Shown here piece after piece: positions 24,676 to 33,651 of a stretch of DNA of 64,000 nucleotides; within the stretch, counting starts at the first letter, position 1; the number at the start of each line of letters is the position of its first letter. The stretch is from Variovorax paradoxus (GTDB lineage: Bacteria > Pseudomonadota > Gammaproteobacteria > Burkholderiales > Burkholderiaceae_C). The notes beneath the pieces are model-generated. The model had not been told where the DNA came from and did no database searches. It saw only the letters and a list, made by a program, of their open reading frames with translations. The stretch spans positions 2,478,001 to 2,542,000 of the forward strand of contig NZ_CP102931.1 of assembly GCF_024734665.1 (NCBI RefSeq). The letters run 5' to 3'. A program made the position numbers and the translations under genes.

Positions 24676-25464
24676 TCAGTCGCGAAAGCCCGGGTCCATC
24701 CGGTCGAGCTTGCGCAGCAGCGCCGGCCATTCCATGAGGCCGTAGGGCCGACGCGTGCCGGGCTGGTAGTTGTTCCAGGTCTCCTCGAGGACGTGCTTCG
24801 GCACCGCCTGCAGCGGCGTGTTGCAAGACATCGCGCCGATCTGCGCGCGGCAGGCCAGCTCGAGCCGATGCATCCAGTTGAAGGCCTCGCCCACGCTGCG
24901 GCCCACCACCAGTGCGCCGTGGTTGCGGAAGATCACGGCCTCGCGGTCGCCCAGGTCGGCCAGCAGCGAGGCCTGCTCCTCGGTGTTCAGCACCACGCCC
25001 TGGTAGTCGTGGTAGCCGATCTTCAGGAAGCGCATGGCGGTCTGCGTGAGCGGCAGCAGACCGCATTCGAGCGACGACACCGCCATCGACGCCCAGCTGT
25101 GCGTGTGGATCACGCAGGCCACGTCGGGCCGCGCGGCGTGCACGGCGCTGTGGATCACGTAGCCGGCCTTGTTGATGCCGTAGTCCAGCTCGCCGAAGTC
25201 GGGCTTCGAGAGGATGTTGCCGTCCTGGTCGACCTTGATGAGGCTGGAGGCGGTGATCTCCTCGTACATCATTCCGTAGGGGTTGATGAGGAAGGCGCCT
25301 TTCTCACCCGGCACGTGCGAGGAGATGTGGTTGGCCATCATGTCGGACATGCCGTAGAGGTCTACCAGCCGGTAGCAGGCAGCGAGGTCGATGCGGGCCT
25401 GCCATTCGGCTTCGGAGCATCGGCCCTTCATGGAGGGAATCTGGAGTACGCCGGGTCGTGTCAT
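24676..25464 (-). CDS. Class II aldolase/adducin family protein (copy B)
   Basis: A 262-residue protein with the zinc-binding pattern of class II aldolases: 'ANHISSHVPGEKGAFLINPY' with 'GMMYEEITASSLIKVD', the HTH pair in 'CVIHTHSWASMAV' and the later 'NHGALVVGRSVGEAF'. Members perform retro-aldol cleavage or decarboxylation of sugar or keto acids. It is paralogous to copy A at 30131-30898, with parallel motifs throughout. ATG 25462-25464 begins the fold. It lies between the second Bug gene and TcuB; the substrate is unknown. Confidence 0.88.
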   Translation of the reverse strand: MTRPGVLQIPSMKGRCSEAEWQARIDLAACYRLVDLYGMSDMMANHISSHVPGEKGAFLINPYGMMYEEITASSLIKVDQDGNILSKPDFGELDYGINKAGYVIHSAVHAARPDVACVIHTHSWASMAVSSLECGLLPLTQTAMRFLKIGYHDYQGVVLNTEEQASLLADLGDREAVIFRNHGALVVGRSVGEAFNWMHRLELACRAQIGAMSCNTPLQAVPKHVLEETWNNYQPGTRRPYGLMEWPALLRKLDRMDPGFRD

Positions 25465-25493
25465 GAGGTTTCCTTCGGATGCATGGGGTTCAT

Positions 25494-26723
25494 TCAGTCG
25501 GCGCCAAGCTGCAGGCGGCTGGGCAGGCGCTTCTCGATGGCGAACTTCAGCAAGGCGGCCGAGCGGAAGATGCCGTGCGCGAACTTGCCGTAGGGCAGGG
25601 TGAGAAACAGCGCCATCACCACGCCCAGGTGCACCGCCAGCAGCAATGCCATGAAGGGCGTGTCGCGCCACGCCAGCAGCGCAAGGCCGGTGAGGCTGGT
25701 GAGCAGCAGCAGCGCGATGAAACCGCGGTCCATGGGCCGCTGCGCCACGTCGCCGTGCGCCGGGTTGCGCCGCAGGTTCAGCCACAGCAGGCCGACCGGG
25801 CCCACCACCAGGCCGATGCCGCCCGCGGTGCCCAGCAGCACCGGCAGGCTGGTGAGCGCATAGGGCGCATGCAGGCTGAACAGGTAGTGGTACAGCGTGG
25901 CCACGCAGGTCGAGGCGAAGCACAGCATGAAGCCGTAGAAGGTGAAGTGGTGGAAGCGCCGGCGCCACAGGGTGAAGCGGTCGTCTTCGTTGTTGCAGCC
26001 TTCGCCGTGGCCCCCGCCCAGGTACTTCAGGCGCAGCGCGTCGTGTGCGGCTTCGGCGCTGGCTGCGTTGCGTACGTCGGTTACCTCGGCGGGCACGTTG
26101 TCGCGCGACGGCGATACCTCGCGCCAGAAGCGCCGCACGCCCATGGCCAGCGCGAACATCACGAAGAGAAACACCGCGCCGAACACCAGCGCGAGAAAGT
26201 TGTGCGGAAAGATCGCGTAGAAATTGCCCGCGAGCGGCTCGTGCAGCAACGAGCCCGACATTGCCACAGCAAGCACCAGGAAGAGCGCGAGCCCACCGGC
26301 CAGAGCGAGCGCAACCGTGAGGCCCGCGCGCTGGTACAGCGCACCCATCGCAGGCGGCCAGGCGTAGTCGTGGTACGTCTGCATGCGCACCTGCGCCATC
26401 GCCTGCGGCACGTTCACCGCGAACTCGTGTGGCGGCGCGTATTGGCAGGCGTGCAGGCAGGCGCCGCAGTTGTGGCACAGATTGGCGAGGTAGTGCGTGT
26501 CGGCCTTGCCGAATTCGAGGCGGCGCGTCATGGCTGGGAACACGGCGCAGAAGCCTTCGCAGTAGCGGCAGGCGTTGCAGATCTGCAGGATGCGCGCGAC
26601 TTCGCCTTCGCTCGCGGTCAACGGAAGGGCGGGCTGGATAGGGATCACGCGCGACGTGGCACCGCCACCGATGCCGTCGGCATCCGCACGGGCGCGTGCG
26701 ACGAGATCAGTGAGCTGCTGCAA
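25494..26723 (-). CDS. tcuB: TcuB-type iron-sulfur membrane electron-transfer protein
   Basis: A 409-residue protein. Two ferredoxin-like cysteine clusters, '[16 protein letters not shown]' (near residue 50) and '[17 protein letters not shown]' (near residue 83), precede about six membrane segments. TcuB passes electrons from the FAD enzyme TcuA to the quinone pool during tricarballylate breakdown. TTG 26723 is taken as the start because GGAGA sits 7 bases upstream; an internal GTG (26648) is the alternative. The gene overlaps the end of tcuA by 17 bases. Relatives also serve other polycarboxylate pathways (CitB/CobZ type), so the natural substrate is open. Confidence 0.85.
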   Translation of the reverse strand: MQQLTDLVARARADADGIGGGATSRVIPIQPALPLTASEGEVARILQICNACRYCEGFCAVFPAMTRRLEFGKADTHYLANLCHNCGACLHACQYAPPHEFAVNVPQAMAQVRMQTYHDYAWPPAMGALYQRAGLTVALALAGGLALFLVLAVAMSGSLLHEPLAGNFYAIFPHNFLALVFGAVFLFVMFALAMGVRRFWREVSPSRDNVPAEVTDVRNAASAEAAHDALRLKYLGGGHGEGCNNEDDRFTLWRRRFHHFTFYGFMLCFASTCVATLYHYLFSLHAPYALTSLPVLLGTAGGIGLVVGPVGLLWLNLRRNPAHGDVAQRPMDRGFIALLLLTSLTGLALLAWRDTPFMALLLAVHLGVVMALFLTLPYGKFAHGIFRSAALLKFAIEKRLPSRLQLGAD

Positions 26724-28134
26724 GGGCTGTCTCCGGGGATTTCTTCGAAAGGTTCTTTGCCGCGTTCGCAGCCTGCGTGCCGGCGATGCGCCCGAAGGCC
26801 GTGCCGATGCTCATGCCGACTCCCGCCGTGTAGCCCTTTCCGAGCACGTTGCCGGCCATCATTTCGCCGGCCACGAACAGGTTCGGGCTGGCCCGGCCGC
26901 CGAAGCGCACGGCCGCTGTTTCGTCAACCTTCAGGCCGAGGTAGGTGAAGGTGATGCCGGGGCGCACGGGGTAGGCGTAAAAGGGCGCTGTGTCGATGGG
27001 GCGCGCCCAGTGCGTCTTGGCGGGCGCCAGGCCCTCGGTGTGGCAGTCGTCGAGGGCGGTGTGGTCGAAGCGGCCCACGCGGCAGGCGGCGTTGTAGTCC
27101 TCCACCGTGCGCACGAAGGTGGCTTCGTCGAGGCCGATCTTGCGTGCCAGTTCGCCGAGCGTGCTCGCCTGCGTGCCTGGAAACACCGGTGGCATGAAGC
27201 GCCCGACCGCCTTCTGGTCGATGACCGACCAGGCGATCTGCCCCGGCTGCTGCGCGACGAGTCGGCCCCAGATGGCGTAGCGCTTGGGCCAGAAGTCTTC
27301 TCCCTCGTCGTAGAAGCGCTTCGCCTCGCGGTTGACGACCACGCCGAGCGACACGCAGTCGATGCGCGTGCAGATGCCGCCGTCGTACAGCGGCGCGCGC
27401 GCGTCGATGGCCACCATGTGGCCCTGCGACGGATCGCCGATGCTGTCTGCGCCCGCCTCGATCATGTGCTTCAGCAGCACGCCCTGGTTGAAGCGCGTGC
27501 CGCGAATCAGGAAGTTGTCGGCCGGCCATTCGCCGCGCTCGTTCTGGCCCCAGGCTTCGCGCAGCCATTCGCGGTTCGACTCGAAGCCGCCGGCGGCCAG
27601 CACGCAGCTCTTCGCTTCGATGCGCTCGCCGGCCTCGGTGCGCACGGCCACGAAGCGGTCGCCGTCGAGCTCGACCGAGGCCACAGGCGTGTCGTAGCGG
27701 ATCTGTACGCCCAGCCGTTCGGCGCTGCGGAAATAGGCGTTCACCAGCGCCTTGCCGCCACCCATGAAGAAGGCGTTGGTGCGCGCCACATGCAGCGCGC
27801 CCGACAGCGGCGGTTGGAAGTGCACGCCGTGGCTGCGCATCCAGTCGCGGCAGTTCGACGAGGCGCGAATTACGAGGCGCGCCAGATGCTCGTCGGTGAG
27901 GCCACCGGTCACCTTCAGCAGGTCTTGCCAGTATTCCTCTTCAGGGTAGGCCTCTATCAGCACGTCCTGCGGGGCGTCGTGCATGCAGCGCAGGTTGCGC
28001 GTGTGCTGCGAATTGCCGCCGCGCCATGCCTTGGGCGAGGCTTCGAGCAGCAGCACCGAGGCGCCTGCCTCGCGTGCCATCAGGGCGGCGCACAGCGCGG
28101 CATTGCCGCCACCGACAACCAGTACGTCTATCAC
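26707..28134 (-). CDS. tcuA: TcuA-like FAD-dependent tricarballylate dehydrogenase
   Basis: A 475-residue flavoprotein of the fumarate reductase/succinate dehydrogenase family. The N-terminal FAD fold is '[18 protein letters not shown]', then '[20 protein letters not shown]', and the C-terminal '[19 protein letters not shown]' closes the FAD site. In Salmonella TcuA oxidises tricarballylate to cis-aconitate. The start is GTG 28132-28134, supported by GGAG 8 bases upstream and by the Rossmann fold beginning at residue 2. It is 77 bases downstream of a LysR gene in the same direction, unlike the common divergent tcuR arrangement. Confidence 0.85.
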   Translation of the reverse strand: MIDVLVVGGGNAALCAALMAREAGASVLLLEASPKAWRGGNSQHTRNLRCMHDAPQDVLIEAYPEEEYWQDLLKVTGGLTDEHLARLVIRASSNCRDWMRSHGVHFQPPLSGALHVARTNAFFMGGGKALVNAYFRSAERLGVQIRYDTPVASVELDGDRFVAVRTEAGERIEAKSCVLAAGGFESNREWLREAWGQNERGEWPADNFLIRGTRFNQGVLLKHMIEAGADSIGDPSQGHMVAIDARAPLYDGGICTRIDCVSLGVVVNREAKRFYDEGEDFWPKRYAIWGRLVAQQPGQIAWSVIDQKAVGRFMPPVFPGTQASTLGELARKIGLDEATFVRTVEDYNAACRVGRFDHTALDDCHTEGLAPAKTHWARPIDTAPFYAYPVRPGITFTYLGLKVDETAAVRFGGRASPNLFVAGEMMAGNVLGKGYTAGVGMSIGTAFGRIAGTQAANAAKNLSKKSPETALAAAH

Positions 28135-28211
28135 TCGTGGGTCTCCTTGGAATACGGGAGACTCTAGGCAGGCTGGCCTTCAGGCGAAAGGCCGATCCGG
28201 GCAACGGGTGT

Positions 28212-29138
28212 TCAGTTTTTGTGAAGACTGGCACCGGCCCAGAGACCTTCGCGCACCAGGGCGCGCGCCGTGTCGGCCATCACCACGCGGGTGGCCAGCG
28301 CGGCGGGGGAGAGCTCGTCGTCCGACAGGCTCACGAGCAGGTTGCGGCGGCCCACGTGGGCATCGGCGATCTGTGTGAGCTGCAGGTCGTCGCGGTCGTG
28401 CCGCGCGGTGGCGGCGCCGGGCTGGATGGTGGCGCCATGGCCGGCGCGCACCGCGTCCATCAGCAGCGCGAGGCCGTCGACTTCGGCCACGATGCGCGGC
28501 ACGATGCGTGCCCGCGCGAAGGCAGCCATCAGCGTGGCGCGCAGGCCGTGGCTGCCGCTGGGCAGGATCAGCGGCAGTTCGGCCAGTTGGGACAGGCGCA
28601 CACGGGCGCCGGTGGGGCGCTGCGCCAGCGTGGGGGACGCGATGACGAAGAGCTTTTCGGCCAGCAGCGGCGTCACGCTCCAGCGCCGCGGCGTGTCGGT
28701 CTGGAACAGCACGGCCAGGTCTAGCTGCCGCGCCTGCAGCATGGTCGTGAGGTGGCCGGACAGCGCCTCGACCATGTGCAGCCGCACTTCGGGGTAGCGC
28801 TCGCGCATGGCGCGCATCAGCGGCACGCCGAGCACCGTGGCGGTGGTGGGTGCCAGGCCCACGCTCACGTGGCCCGAGAGCCGCGCCTGCTGCGCGGCGC
28901 GCACCGCGTCGTCGGCATGGCGCAGCGTGAGCTGAGCCTGGTGGAGAAAGGCCACGCCCGCATCGGTGGGCGCAACGCCGGTCGAGCTGCGCTGCAGCAG
29001 CCGGGTGGAAAGCTCACTCTCGAGCCGGCTGATCTGCTGGCTCAGCGCCGAGGTGACCACACCCAGTTCGACCGCCGCGCGGCCCATGCTGCGAAGCTCG
29101 CAGACCTTGACGAAGTAGCGCAGTTGCCGGAGTTCCAT
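28212..29138 (-). CDS. LysR-family transcriptional regulator (possible TcuR)
   Basis: A 308-residue LysR protein with an N-terminal winged HTH ('MELRQLRYFVKVCELRSMGR', 'AAVELGVVTSALSQQISRLE') and a C-terminal effector-binding domain. It lies between the BASS transporter gene (7 bases upstream) and tcuA, all in one direction, so it is probably co-transcribed with the genes it may control. The inducer is likely the imported carboxylate (inference). Confidence 0.9.
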   Translation of the reverse strand: MELRQLRYFVKVCELRSMGRAAVELGVVTSALSQQISRLESELSTRLLQRSSTGVAPTDAGVAFLHQAQLTLRHADDAVRAAQQARLSGHVSVGLAPTTATVLGVPLMRAMRERYPEVRLHMVEALSGHLTTMLQARQLDLAVLFQTDTPRRWSVTPLLAEKLFVIASPTLAQRPTGARVRLSQLAELPLILPSGSHGLRATLMAAFARARIVPRIVAEVDGLALLMDAVRAGHGATIQPGAATARHDRDDLQLTQIADAHVGRRNLLVSLSDDELSPAALATRVVMADTARALVREGLWAGASLHKN

Positions 29139-29145
29139 CGTCCGA

Positions 29146-30024
29146 TCATCGCGCAGGCACGGCGGCCGGCGCGGGCCGGCGCAACAGCAACCATCCGAAC
29201 AGCGGCGCGGTGATGTACATCACCACCGAGTAGATGGCCGCCGGCAGCGCGAGCTGGAAGCTGCCGAGCACGCTCACCGCGATGAAGATCGCCAGCGTGG
29301 AGTTGTGAATGCCGATCTCGTAGCTGATGGCGGTGGCCAGCGGCTTGTCGAGGCCCGCGGCGCGGCTCAGGTAGTAGCCCGCGAGCAGGCTCACGAGATT
29401 GAACAGCAGCACCGGCACACCGATCTCTGCGAAGGTGGCCGCCATGGTCTTCCACTCGTTGGCGATGGCGAGCACCGTCACCACCGCGAGCACCACGCCG
29501 CTGAAGATCTTGGTCGGCTTTTCCATGCGCGCCGCGAAGCCGGGGCTGCGCGAGGCCACGAACATGCCGATGGCCACCGGCACCAGCACGATGGCAATCA
29601 CTTCCACCAGCTTGCGTGTCTGCAGCGGCACTACCTGGCCGCCCTGCGCGAAATAGCCGATGGCCCAGTTCGCGATGAGCGGCAGCGTGACGATGGACAG
29701 CAGCGTGTTCACGGCCGTGAGCGAGATGTTCATCGCCACGTTGCCGCCGAACAGGTGCGAGAACAGGTTGGCCGAAATGCCGCCGGGCGAGGCCGCGAGC
29801 AGCATCAGCCCCACCGCGAACACGGGCGACAGGCCGAAGCCCACGATGATCGCGTAGCACGCCAGCGGCAAGCCGATGACCTGCAGCAAGAGCGCGATGG
29901 TCACGGCCTTCGGGTGCTTGAAGAGACGTTTGAAGTCGGCGAGCGAAAGCGAAAGCCCGAGCCCGAACATCACGAGCGCGAGCGCGCCGAACAGGAAGCG
30001 GGTGACGACGACGGTGGCGTCCAT
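29146..30024 (-). CDS. Bile acid:sodium symporter (BASS) family transporter
   Basis: A 292-residue inner-membrane protein with about nine hydrophobic segments. It shows BASS-type features 'ALALVMFGLGLSLSLADF', 'LLAASPGGISANLFSHLFGG' with 'NVAMNISLTAVNTLLSIVTL', and 'EIGIHNSTLAIFIAVSVLG'. In bacteria such carriers take up organic anions (keto acids, bile acids) with sodium. Next to tcuAB it may be the actual uptake system for the substrate of this cluster. ATG 30024 is used; an intrinsic terminator lies just upstream of its promoter region. Confidence 0.87.
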   Translation of the reverse strand: MDATVVVTRFLFGALALVMFGLGLSLSLADFKRLFKHPKAVTIALLLQVIGLPLACYAIIVGFGLSPVFAVGLMLLAASPGGISANLFSHLFGGNVAMNISLTAVNTLLSIVTLPLIANWAIGYFAQGGQVVPLQTRKLVEVIAIVLVPVAIGMFVASRSPGFAARMEKPTKIFSGVVLAVVTVLAIANEWKTMAATFAEIGVPVLLFNLVSLLAGYYLSRAAGLDKPLATAISYEIGIHNSTLAIFIAVSVLGSFQLALPAAIYSVVMYITAPLFGWLLLRRPAPAAVPAR

Positions 30025-30063
30025 GGATTTGTCTCCTCGTTGGTTCTTGTAGTTTTGATGCGT

Positions 30064-30102
30064 AAAAAAATAGCCGCCAGCACCTGTCGTGCAGGCGCTG
30101 GC
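30064..30102 (-). terminator. Intrinsic terminator after class II aldolase A
   Basis: On the minus strand a stem of about 11 pairs with one mismatch (arms 30076-30086 and 30092-30102) is followed by seven Ts (30064-30070). It separates the HD-protein/aldolase A unit from the BASS-lysR-tcu genes, so these are probably two transcripts. Confidence 0.8.
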
Positions 30103-30130
30103 AGCCGTGGAAACCGGGGTCGACGCTGTC

Positions 30131-30898
30131 TTATTGTTTGTAGCTGTCGTCGATGCGGTCGAGCTTGCGGATCAGCGAAGGCCAGACGAACTGGCCGCCC
30201 AGGCCACCGGTCTGCACCTTCATGGCCTGGCCCACGCCTTCCACGATGCGTGGGTCCACCTGCGTGAGTTCGCTGCCGCCCGATTGCGCCGCAATCTGGA
30301 TCTGGCAGGTGTTCTCGAAGGTGTACATCGAAAGAAAGGCGTCGGCAATGGTCTTGCCGCAGGTCAGCAGGCCGTGGTTGCGCAGCATGAGGAAGTTGGC
30401 ATTACCCATGTCGGCTTGCAGGCGCGGCTTCTCGTCGTCGCGGAAGGCCACGCCTTCGTAGTCGTGATAGGCCAGCGAGGCCAGCACGAAGGTCGACTGC
30501 TGGCTGATGGGCAGCACGCCATTCTTCTGCGCGCTGACGGCGATGCCGGCCTTGGTGTGGGTGTGCAGCACGCACTGGATGTCTTCACGCGCGGCATGCA
30601 CCGCGCTGTGAATGACGAAGCCTGCCGGGTTCACGGGGTAGGGCGAGTCGATGATCTTGTTGCACTGCTGATCGACCTTGACCAGGCTCGACGCGGTGAT
30701 CTCGTCGAACATCAGGCCGTAGGGGTTGATCAGGAAGTGGTGCTCGGGGCCGGGAATGCGCGCGCTGATGTGCGTAAACACGAGGTCGCTCCAGCCGTAG
30801 AGCGCCACCAGTCGGTAGCAGGCGGCGAGGTCGACGCGAAGCTGCCACTCCTCGGCGGAGACGAGCTTCTGGATTTCGGGTTGGGAGAAGGCGTTCAT
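30131..30898 (-). CDS. Class II aldolase/adducin family protein (copy A)
   Basis: A 255-residue protein with the same motif set as copy B: 'FTHISARIPGPEHHFLINPY', 'GLMFDEITASSLVKVD', HTH in 'CVLHTHTKAGIAVSAQ' and 'LRNHGLLTCGKTIADAF'. The zinc-histidine pattern looks complete, so it should be catalytic; reaction and substrate are unknown. ATG 30896-30898 begins the fold. It follows the HD-domain gene by 23 bases and ends before an intrinsic terminator. Two class II aldolases in one array may act on successive or stereoisomeric intermediates. Confidence 0.88.
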   Translation of the reverse strand: MNAFSQPEIQKLVSAEEWQLRVDLAACYRLVALYGWSDLVFTHISARIPGPEHHFLINPYGLMFDEITASSLVKVDQQCNKIIDSPYPVNPAGFVIHSAVHAAREDIQCVLHTHTKAGIAVSAQKNGVLPISQQSTFVLASLAYHDYEGVAFRDDEKPRLQADMGNANFLMLRNHGLLTCGKTIADAFLSMYTFENTCQIQIAAQSGGSELTQVDPRIVEGVGQAMKVQTGGLGGQFVWPSLIRKLDRIDDSYKQ

Positions 30899-30921
30899 GA
30901 TGAGGTTTCCTCTTGTCGATG

Positions 30922-31512
30922 TCAGGCGGCCGCGGGCTCGGTCAGCGCGGCCTTGTAGATGCTCTGCTTCGGCTGCGCCATCACGCGGCGCAGCATGGGC
31001 TCGAACTCGCTGATGGGCAGCGTCTCGGCCTTGGGGTCGAAGGCGGGGTTGTCGTAGAGCGCGCAGAACTCGGCCGTGCGCTCGTAGTGCGGGTGGCCCT
31101 TGAAGTTGTCGCGCATGTCGCGGTTCAGGCCGATGTGGTGGAAGAAGTAGTGGCCCTGGAAGATGCCGTGGTTCTGCACCATCCAGTGGTTGGCTTCGCT
31201 CACGAAGGGCTTGAGGATGGCGGCGGCAATGTCGGGGTGGTTGAAGCTGCCCAGCGTGTCGCCGATGTCGTGCAGCAGCGCGCACACCACGTACTCCTCG
31301 TCGCGGCCGTCGCGCAGGGCGCGGGTGGCGGTCTGCAGCGAGTGGGTGTAGCGGTCGACCGGAAAGCCGCCGTAGTCGCCTTCGAGAATCTGCAGGTGCT
31401 TGATCACGCGCGCCGGCAGGCCGGTCGTGAACTGCATGAATTCGCCGCCGATCAGTTGCCAGTCTTCGCGCGTGCTTTCCTGCATGCTCTTGAAACTTGC
31501 GCGTGCATTCAT
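30922..31512 (-). CDS. HD-domain protein (phosphohydrolase or PhnZ-like oxygenase)
   Basis: A 196-residue HD-fold protein. Candidate metal ligands are H57 (DRYTHSLQTA), H81-D82 (ALLHDIGD), H109 and H115, with a later 'CALYDNPAFDPKAETLP' segment. The HDIGD motif and the tail after it resemble PhnZ-type mixed-valence di-iron oxygenases as much as classical phosphohydrolases. ATG 31512 is chosen because GGAGA lies 8 bases upstream; a longer frame from 31548 lacks support. It is the promoter-proximal gene of a two-gene unit with aldolase A and is divergent from a Crp-type regulator gene. Confidence 0.75.
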   Translation of the reverse strand: MNARASFKSMQESTREDWQLIGGEFMQFTTGLPARVIKHLQILEGDYGGFPVDRYTHSLQTATRALRDGRDEEYVVCALLHDIGDTLGSFNHPDIAAAILKPFVSEANHWMVQNHGIFQGHYFFHHIGLNRDMRDNFKGHPHYERTAEFCALYDNPAFDPKAETLPISEFEPMLRRVMAQPKQSIYKAALTEPAAA

Positions 31513-31573
31513 CGCTGGGGGTCTCCGTTCTTGTGGGGTGCCGGCCACTGTATGCCTGCGCTTGACCTTGAAC

Positions 31574-31589
31574 TGTCAAGAATTTGACA
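31574..31589. promoter_or_regulatory. Crp-like operator dyad between HD gene and Crp-family gene
   Basis: TGTCAAGAATTTGACA is a perfect inverted repeat with the 5-6-5 architecture of Crp/Fnr-family sites (TGTCA-N6-TGACA). It sits in the 115-base divergent region between the HD-protein gene and the Crp-family regulator gene, and its right half doubles as a TTGACA -35-like element. Binding by the adjacent regulator is inference. Confidence 0.55.
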
Positions 31590-31627
31590 ATGTGGGGTTC
31601 TGGTAAACCCCCGCCTCGCAGCGGTTC

Positions 31628-32356
31628 ATGCCCATGGCTGCTTCCCCTAGACCGCGTCTTTCCGCTGCGCACCGCGCCGCGCTGGAGGGCAATCCGTGGT
31701 TCATGAGCATGCCGCGCGCCCAGCGCGAGGCGCTGCTGGGCGCGGCCGAACTCCACCACGTGCGGCGCGGCGCGATGGTGTTCCGCCAGGGCGACCCCAT
31801 CCACGCGGCGGGCGGCGGCTTCTACGGACTGGTGGCGGGCACCATCAAGATTTCTTCACTACGTCAGGATGGGCGCGAGGCCATCCTCGCGGTGCTGGAG
31901 CCCGGCAACTGGTTTGGCGAGATCACGCTGATCGACGGCTCGCCGCGCACGCACGACGCCACCGCGCTGGAGGCACTCGACCTGCTGATGGTGCCGCCCG
32001 AGGCTTTCGTGCAGCTGATGCGCGACGTGGTCTTCTCCAACGCCATTGCCGCGATGCTCGCAGCGCGCGTGCGCATGCTCTACGGCCTGGCCGAAGACGC
32101 CACGCTGCGCAGCCTGCGCGCCCGCGTGGCGCACCGGCTGCTGGTGCTGGCGCGCGGCGATGCCACGCAGTCGGTGCACCTGCGCCACGAGCTGCAACTG
32201 CCCCAGGAGGCGCTGGCGATGATGCTCGGCGTGACGCGCCAGACGCTATCGAAAGAACTCAATGCGCTGGCGGGCGAGGGCGTGGTCGCGCTGCGTTACG
32301 GGCGCATCGAGCTGCTGTCGCTCGATGTGCTGCAGAAGCTGGTGAGCTTGGGCTGA
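31628..32356 (+). CDS. Crp/Fnr-family transcriptional regulator
   Basis: A 242-residue protein with a cyclic-nucleotide-binding-type beta-roll (about 40-150, 'GTIKISSLRQDGREAILAVL', 'PGNWFGEITLIDGSPRTHDA'). A long helix and a winged HTH follow ('LPQEALAMMLGVTRQTLSK', 'ELNALAGEGVVALRYGRIEL'). There is no N-terminal Fnr-type cysteine cluster, so oxygen sensing through Fe-S is unlikely; cAMP or another small effector is possible. ATG 31628 and the in-frame ATG 31634 are both possible starts. It is divergent from the HD/aldolase A genes with a matching dyad between them. Confidence 0.88.
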   Translation: MPMAASPRPRLSAAHRAALEGNPWFMSMPRAQREALLGAAELHHVRRGAMVFRQGDPIHAAGGGFYGLVAGTIKISSLRQDGREAILAVLEPGNWFGEITLIDGSPRTHDATALEALDLLMVPPEAFVQLMRDVVFSNAIAAMLAARVRMLYGLAEDATLRSLRARVAHRLLVLARGDATQSVHLRHELQLPQEALAMMLGVTRQTLSKELNALAGEGVVALRYGRIELLSLDVLQKLVSLG

Positions 32357-32371
32357 GCCCTTGCGCCGCCG

Positions 32372-33538
32372 TCAGCGCAAGACCCGACCGTCGGCAGAAA
32401 TGCTGATCAAGTCGATGTTGCGCACGCTGTCGCGCAGGCCCGGGCGCAGGTTGATGCGGAAGCCGCCCACGTCGTAGTCGGTCATGCCCGACATCACGCG
32501 CTGCAGGCTCGCGGTGTTGAAGCCGCGGCCGGCGCGGCGCACTGCTTCGCCGGCAGCCTTGGCCGCGATGAAGCCTTCGAGGCCTTCGTACGACGCGGTC
32601 TGGTCGGAGTTGTCCACGGCCGCGAGGTATTCCTTGACGATGGGAATGGCCGACGGCCGTGGCGAAGGCACCACCTGCGAGATCACGATGCCGCCGATGT
32701 CCTTGCCCAGCGTGGCGTAGAGCGGATCGATGCCGACGATGGAAAAGGCCATGAAGCTGCCCGCGTAGCCGCTCTTGCGCAGTGCACGGATGGCATTGGC
32801 CGTGGTGCCCGAGAGCGACACCAGCACGATGGCCTGGGGCGACTGTTGCTGCACCGTCTTCAGGGCCGCGTCGAGCTTGTTGCCGGTGGCCGGCACCAGC
32901 GCGCTCGCGACCAGGGGCGTGAGCCTGAGCTCGGTGATGGCCTGCTCGACGGCCGCCAGGCCGGCGCGGCCCATGGCGTCGTCGTCGCCCACCAGCGCGA
33001 TGCGAGTCTGCCCCACGGTGGCGCACTGCTTCACGATCTTCAGGGCCTCGTCGATCATGCCGGGCCGCACGTGGAACACGTTGGGATGTTCGGCGCCGCG
33101 CAGTGTGTCGGAGGCCGCGAAGGGCGCGAACAGCAGGCTGCCCTGCTGCGTGGCGACGTTGGCGCCGGCCTCGCTGCTGGCCGTACCGACGAAGCCGAAG
33201 AGCATGTCGACCTTGTTGGTGGTGAGCAGGGTGCGCGCGTTGGCAGCGGCGCGGGCCGCGTCGTAGCCGTCGTCGAGTTGAAGCAGCTTCAGCTGCAGGC
33301 CGTTGGCGGCGTTCTTGTCGTTGAAGTCGCTTACCGCCAAGCGGCTGCCGGCGGCGAAGGCGGTGCCTATTTCGTAGGCACTGCCGGTGAGAGGCACCGA
33401 TTGCCCGAGCAGCACGACACGCGGTGTGCCGCCCGCCGCGCGCGTGGACTGGGCCATGACGGGGTGGGCGATACCGCTTCCCAGCGCCAGTGCGCCCAAC
33501 GCCGCCTTGCTCAACCATTCCCTGCGAGATGGGTTCAT
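32372..33538 (-). CDS. Branched-chain-amino-acid-type ABC solute-binding protein
   Basis: A 388-residue type-I binding protein with a Tat-like leader (SRREWLSKAALGALALGSG; cleavage near VMAQ, residue 30). LIVBP-family features are 'VVLLGQSVPLTGSAYEIGT', 'LFGFVGTASSEAGANVATQQ', 'IALVGDDDAMGRAGLAAVEQ' and 'SFMAFSIVGIDPLYATLG'. It probably delivers an amino acid, amide or aromatic acid to an ABC transporter encoded elsewhere, since no permease is adjacent. It converges on the Crp-family gene with a 15-base gap. AAGGTGT precedes ATG 33538. Confidence 0.88.
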   Translation of the reverse strand: MNPSRREWLSKAALGALALGSGIAHPVMAQSTRAAGGTPRVVLLGQSVPLTGSAYEIGTAFAAGSRLAVSDFNDKNAANGLQLKLLQLDDGYDAARAAANARTLLTTNKVDMLFGFVGTASSEAGANVATQQGSLLFAPFAASDTLRGAEHPNVFHVRPGMIDEALKIVKQCATVGQTRIALVGDDDAMGRAGLAAVEQAITELRLTPLVASALVPATGNKLDAALKTVQQQSPQAIVLVSLSGTTANAIRALRKSGYAGSFMAFSIVGIDPLYATLGKDIGGIVISQVVPSPRPSAIPIVKEYLAAVDNSDQTASYEGLEGFIAAKAAGEAVRRAGRGFNTASLQRVMSGMTDYDVGGFRINLRPGLRDSVRNIDLISISADGRVLR

Positions 33539-33651
33539 TGGACACCTTCTTTCACATTAGTAAAAAAGTGTAGCAATAACGGGGCCAGGGGGGAAGTCGG
33601 GTGCCGGGGCGGAATTCCCTGATGAGAGGGCCCGGGAAAGGCCGAGGCCGC

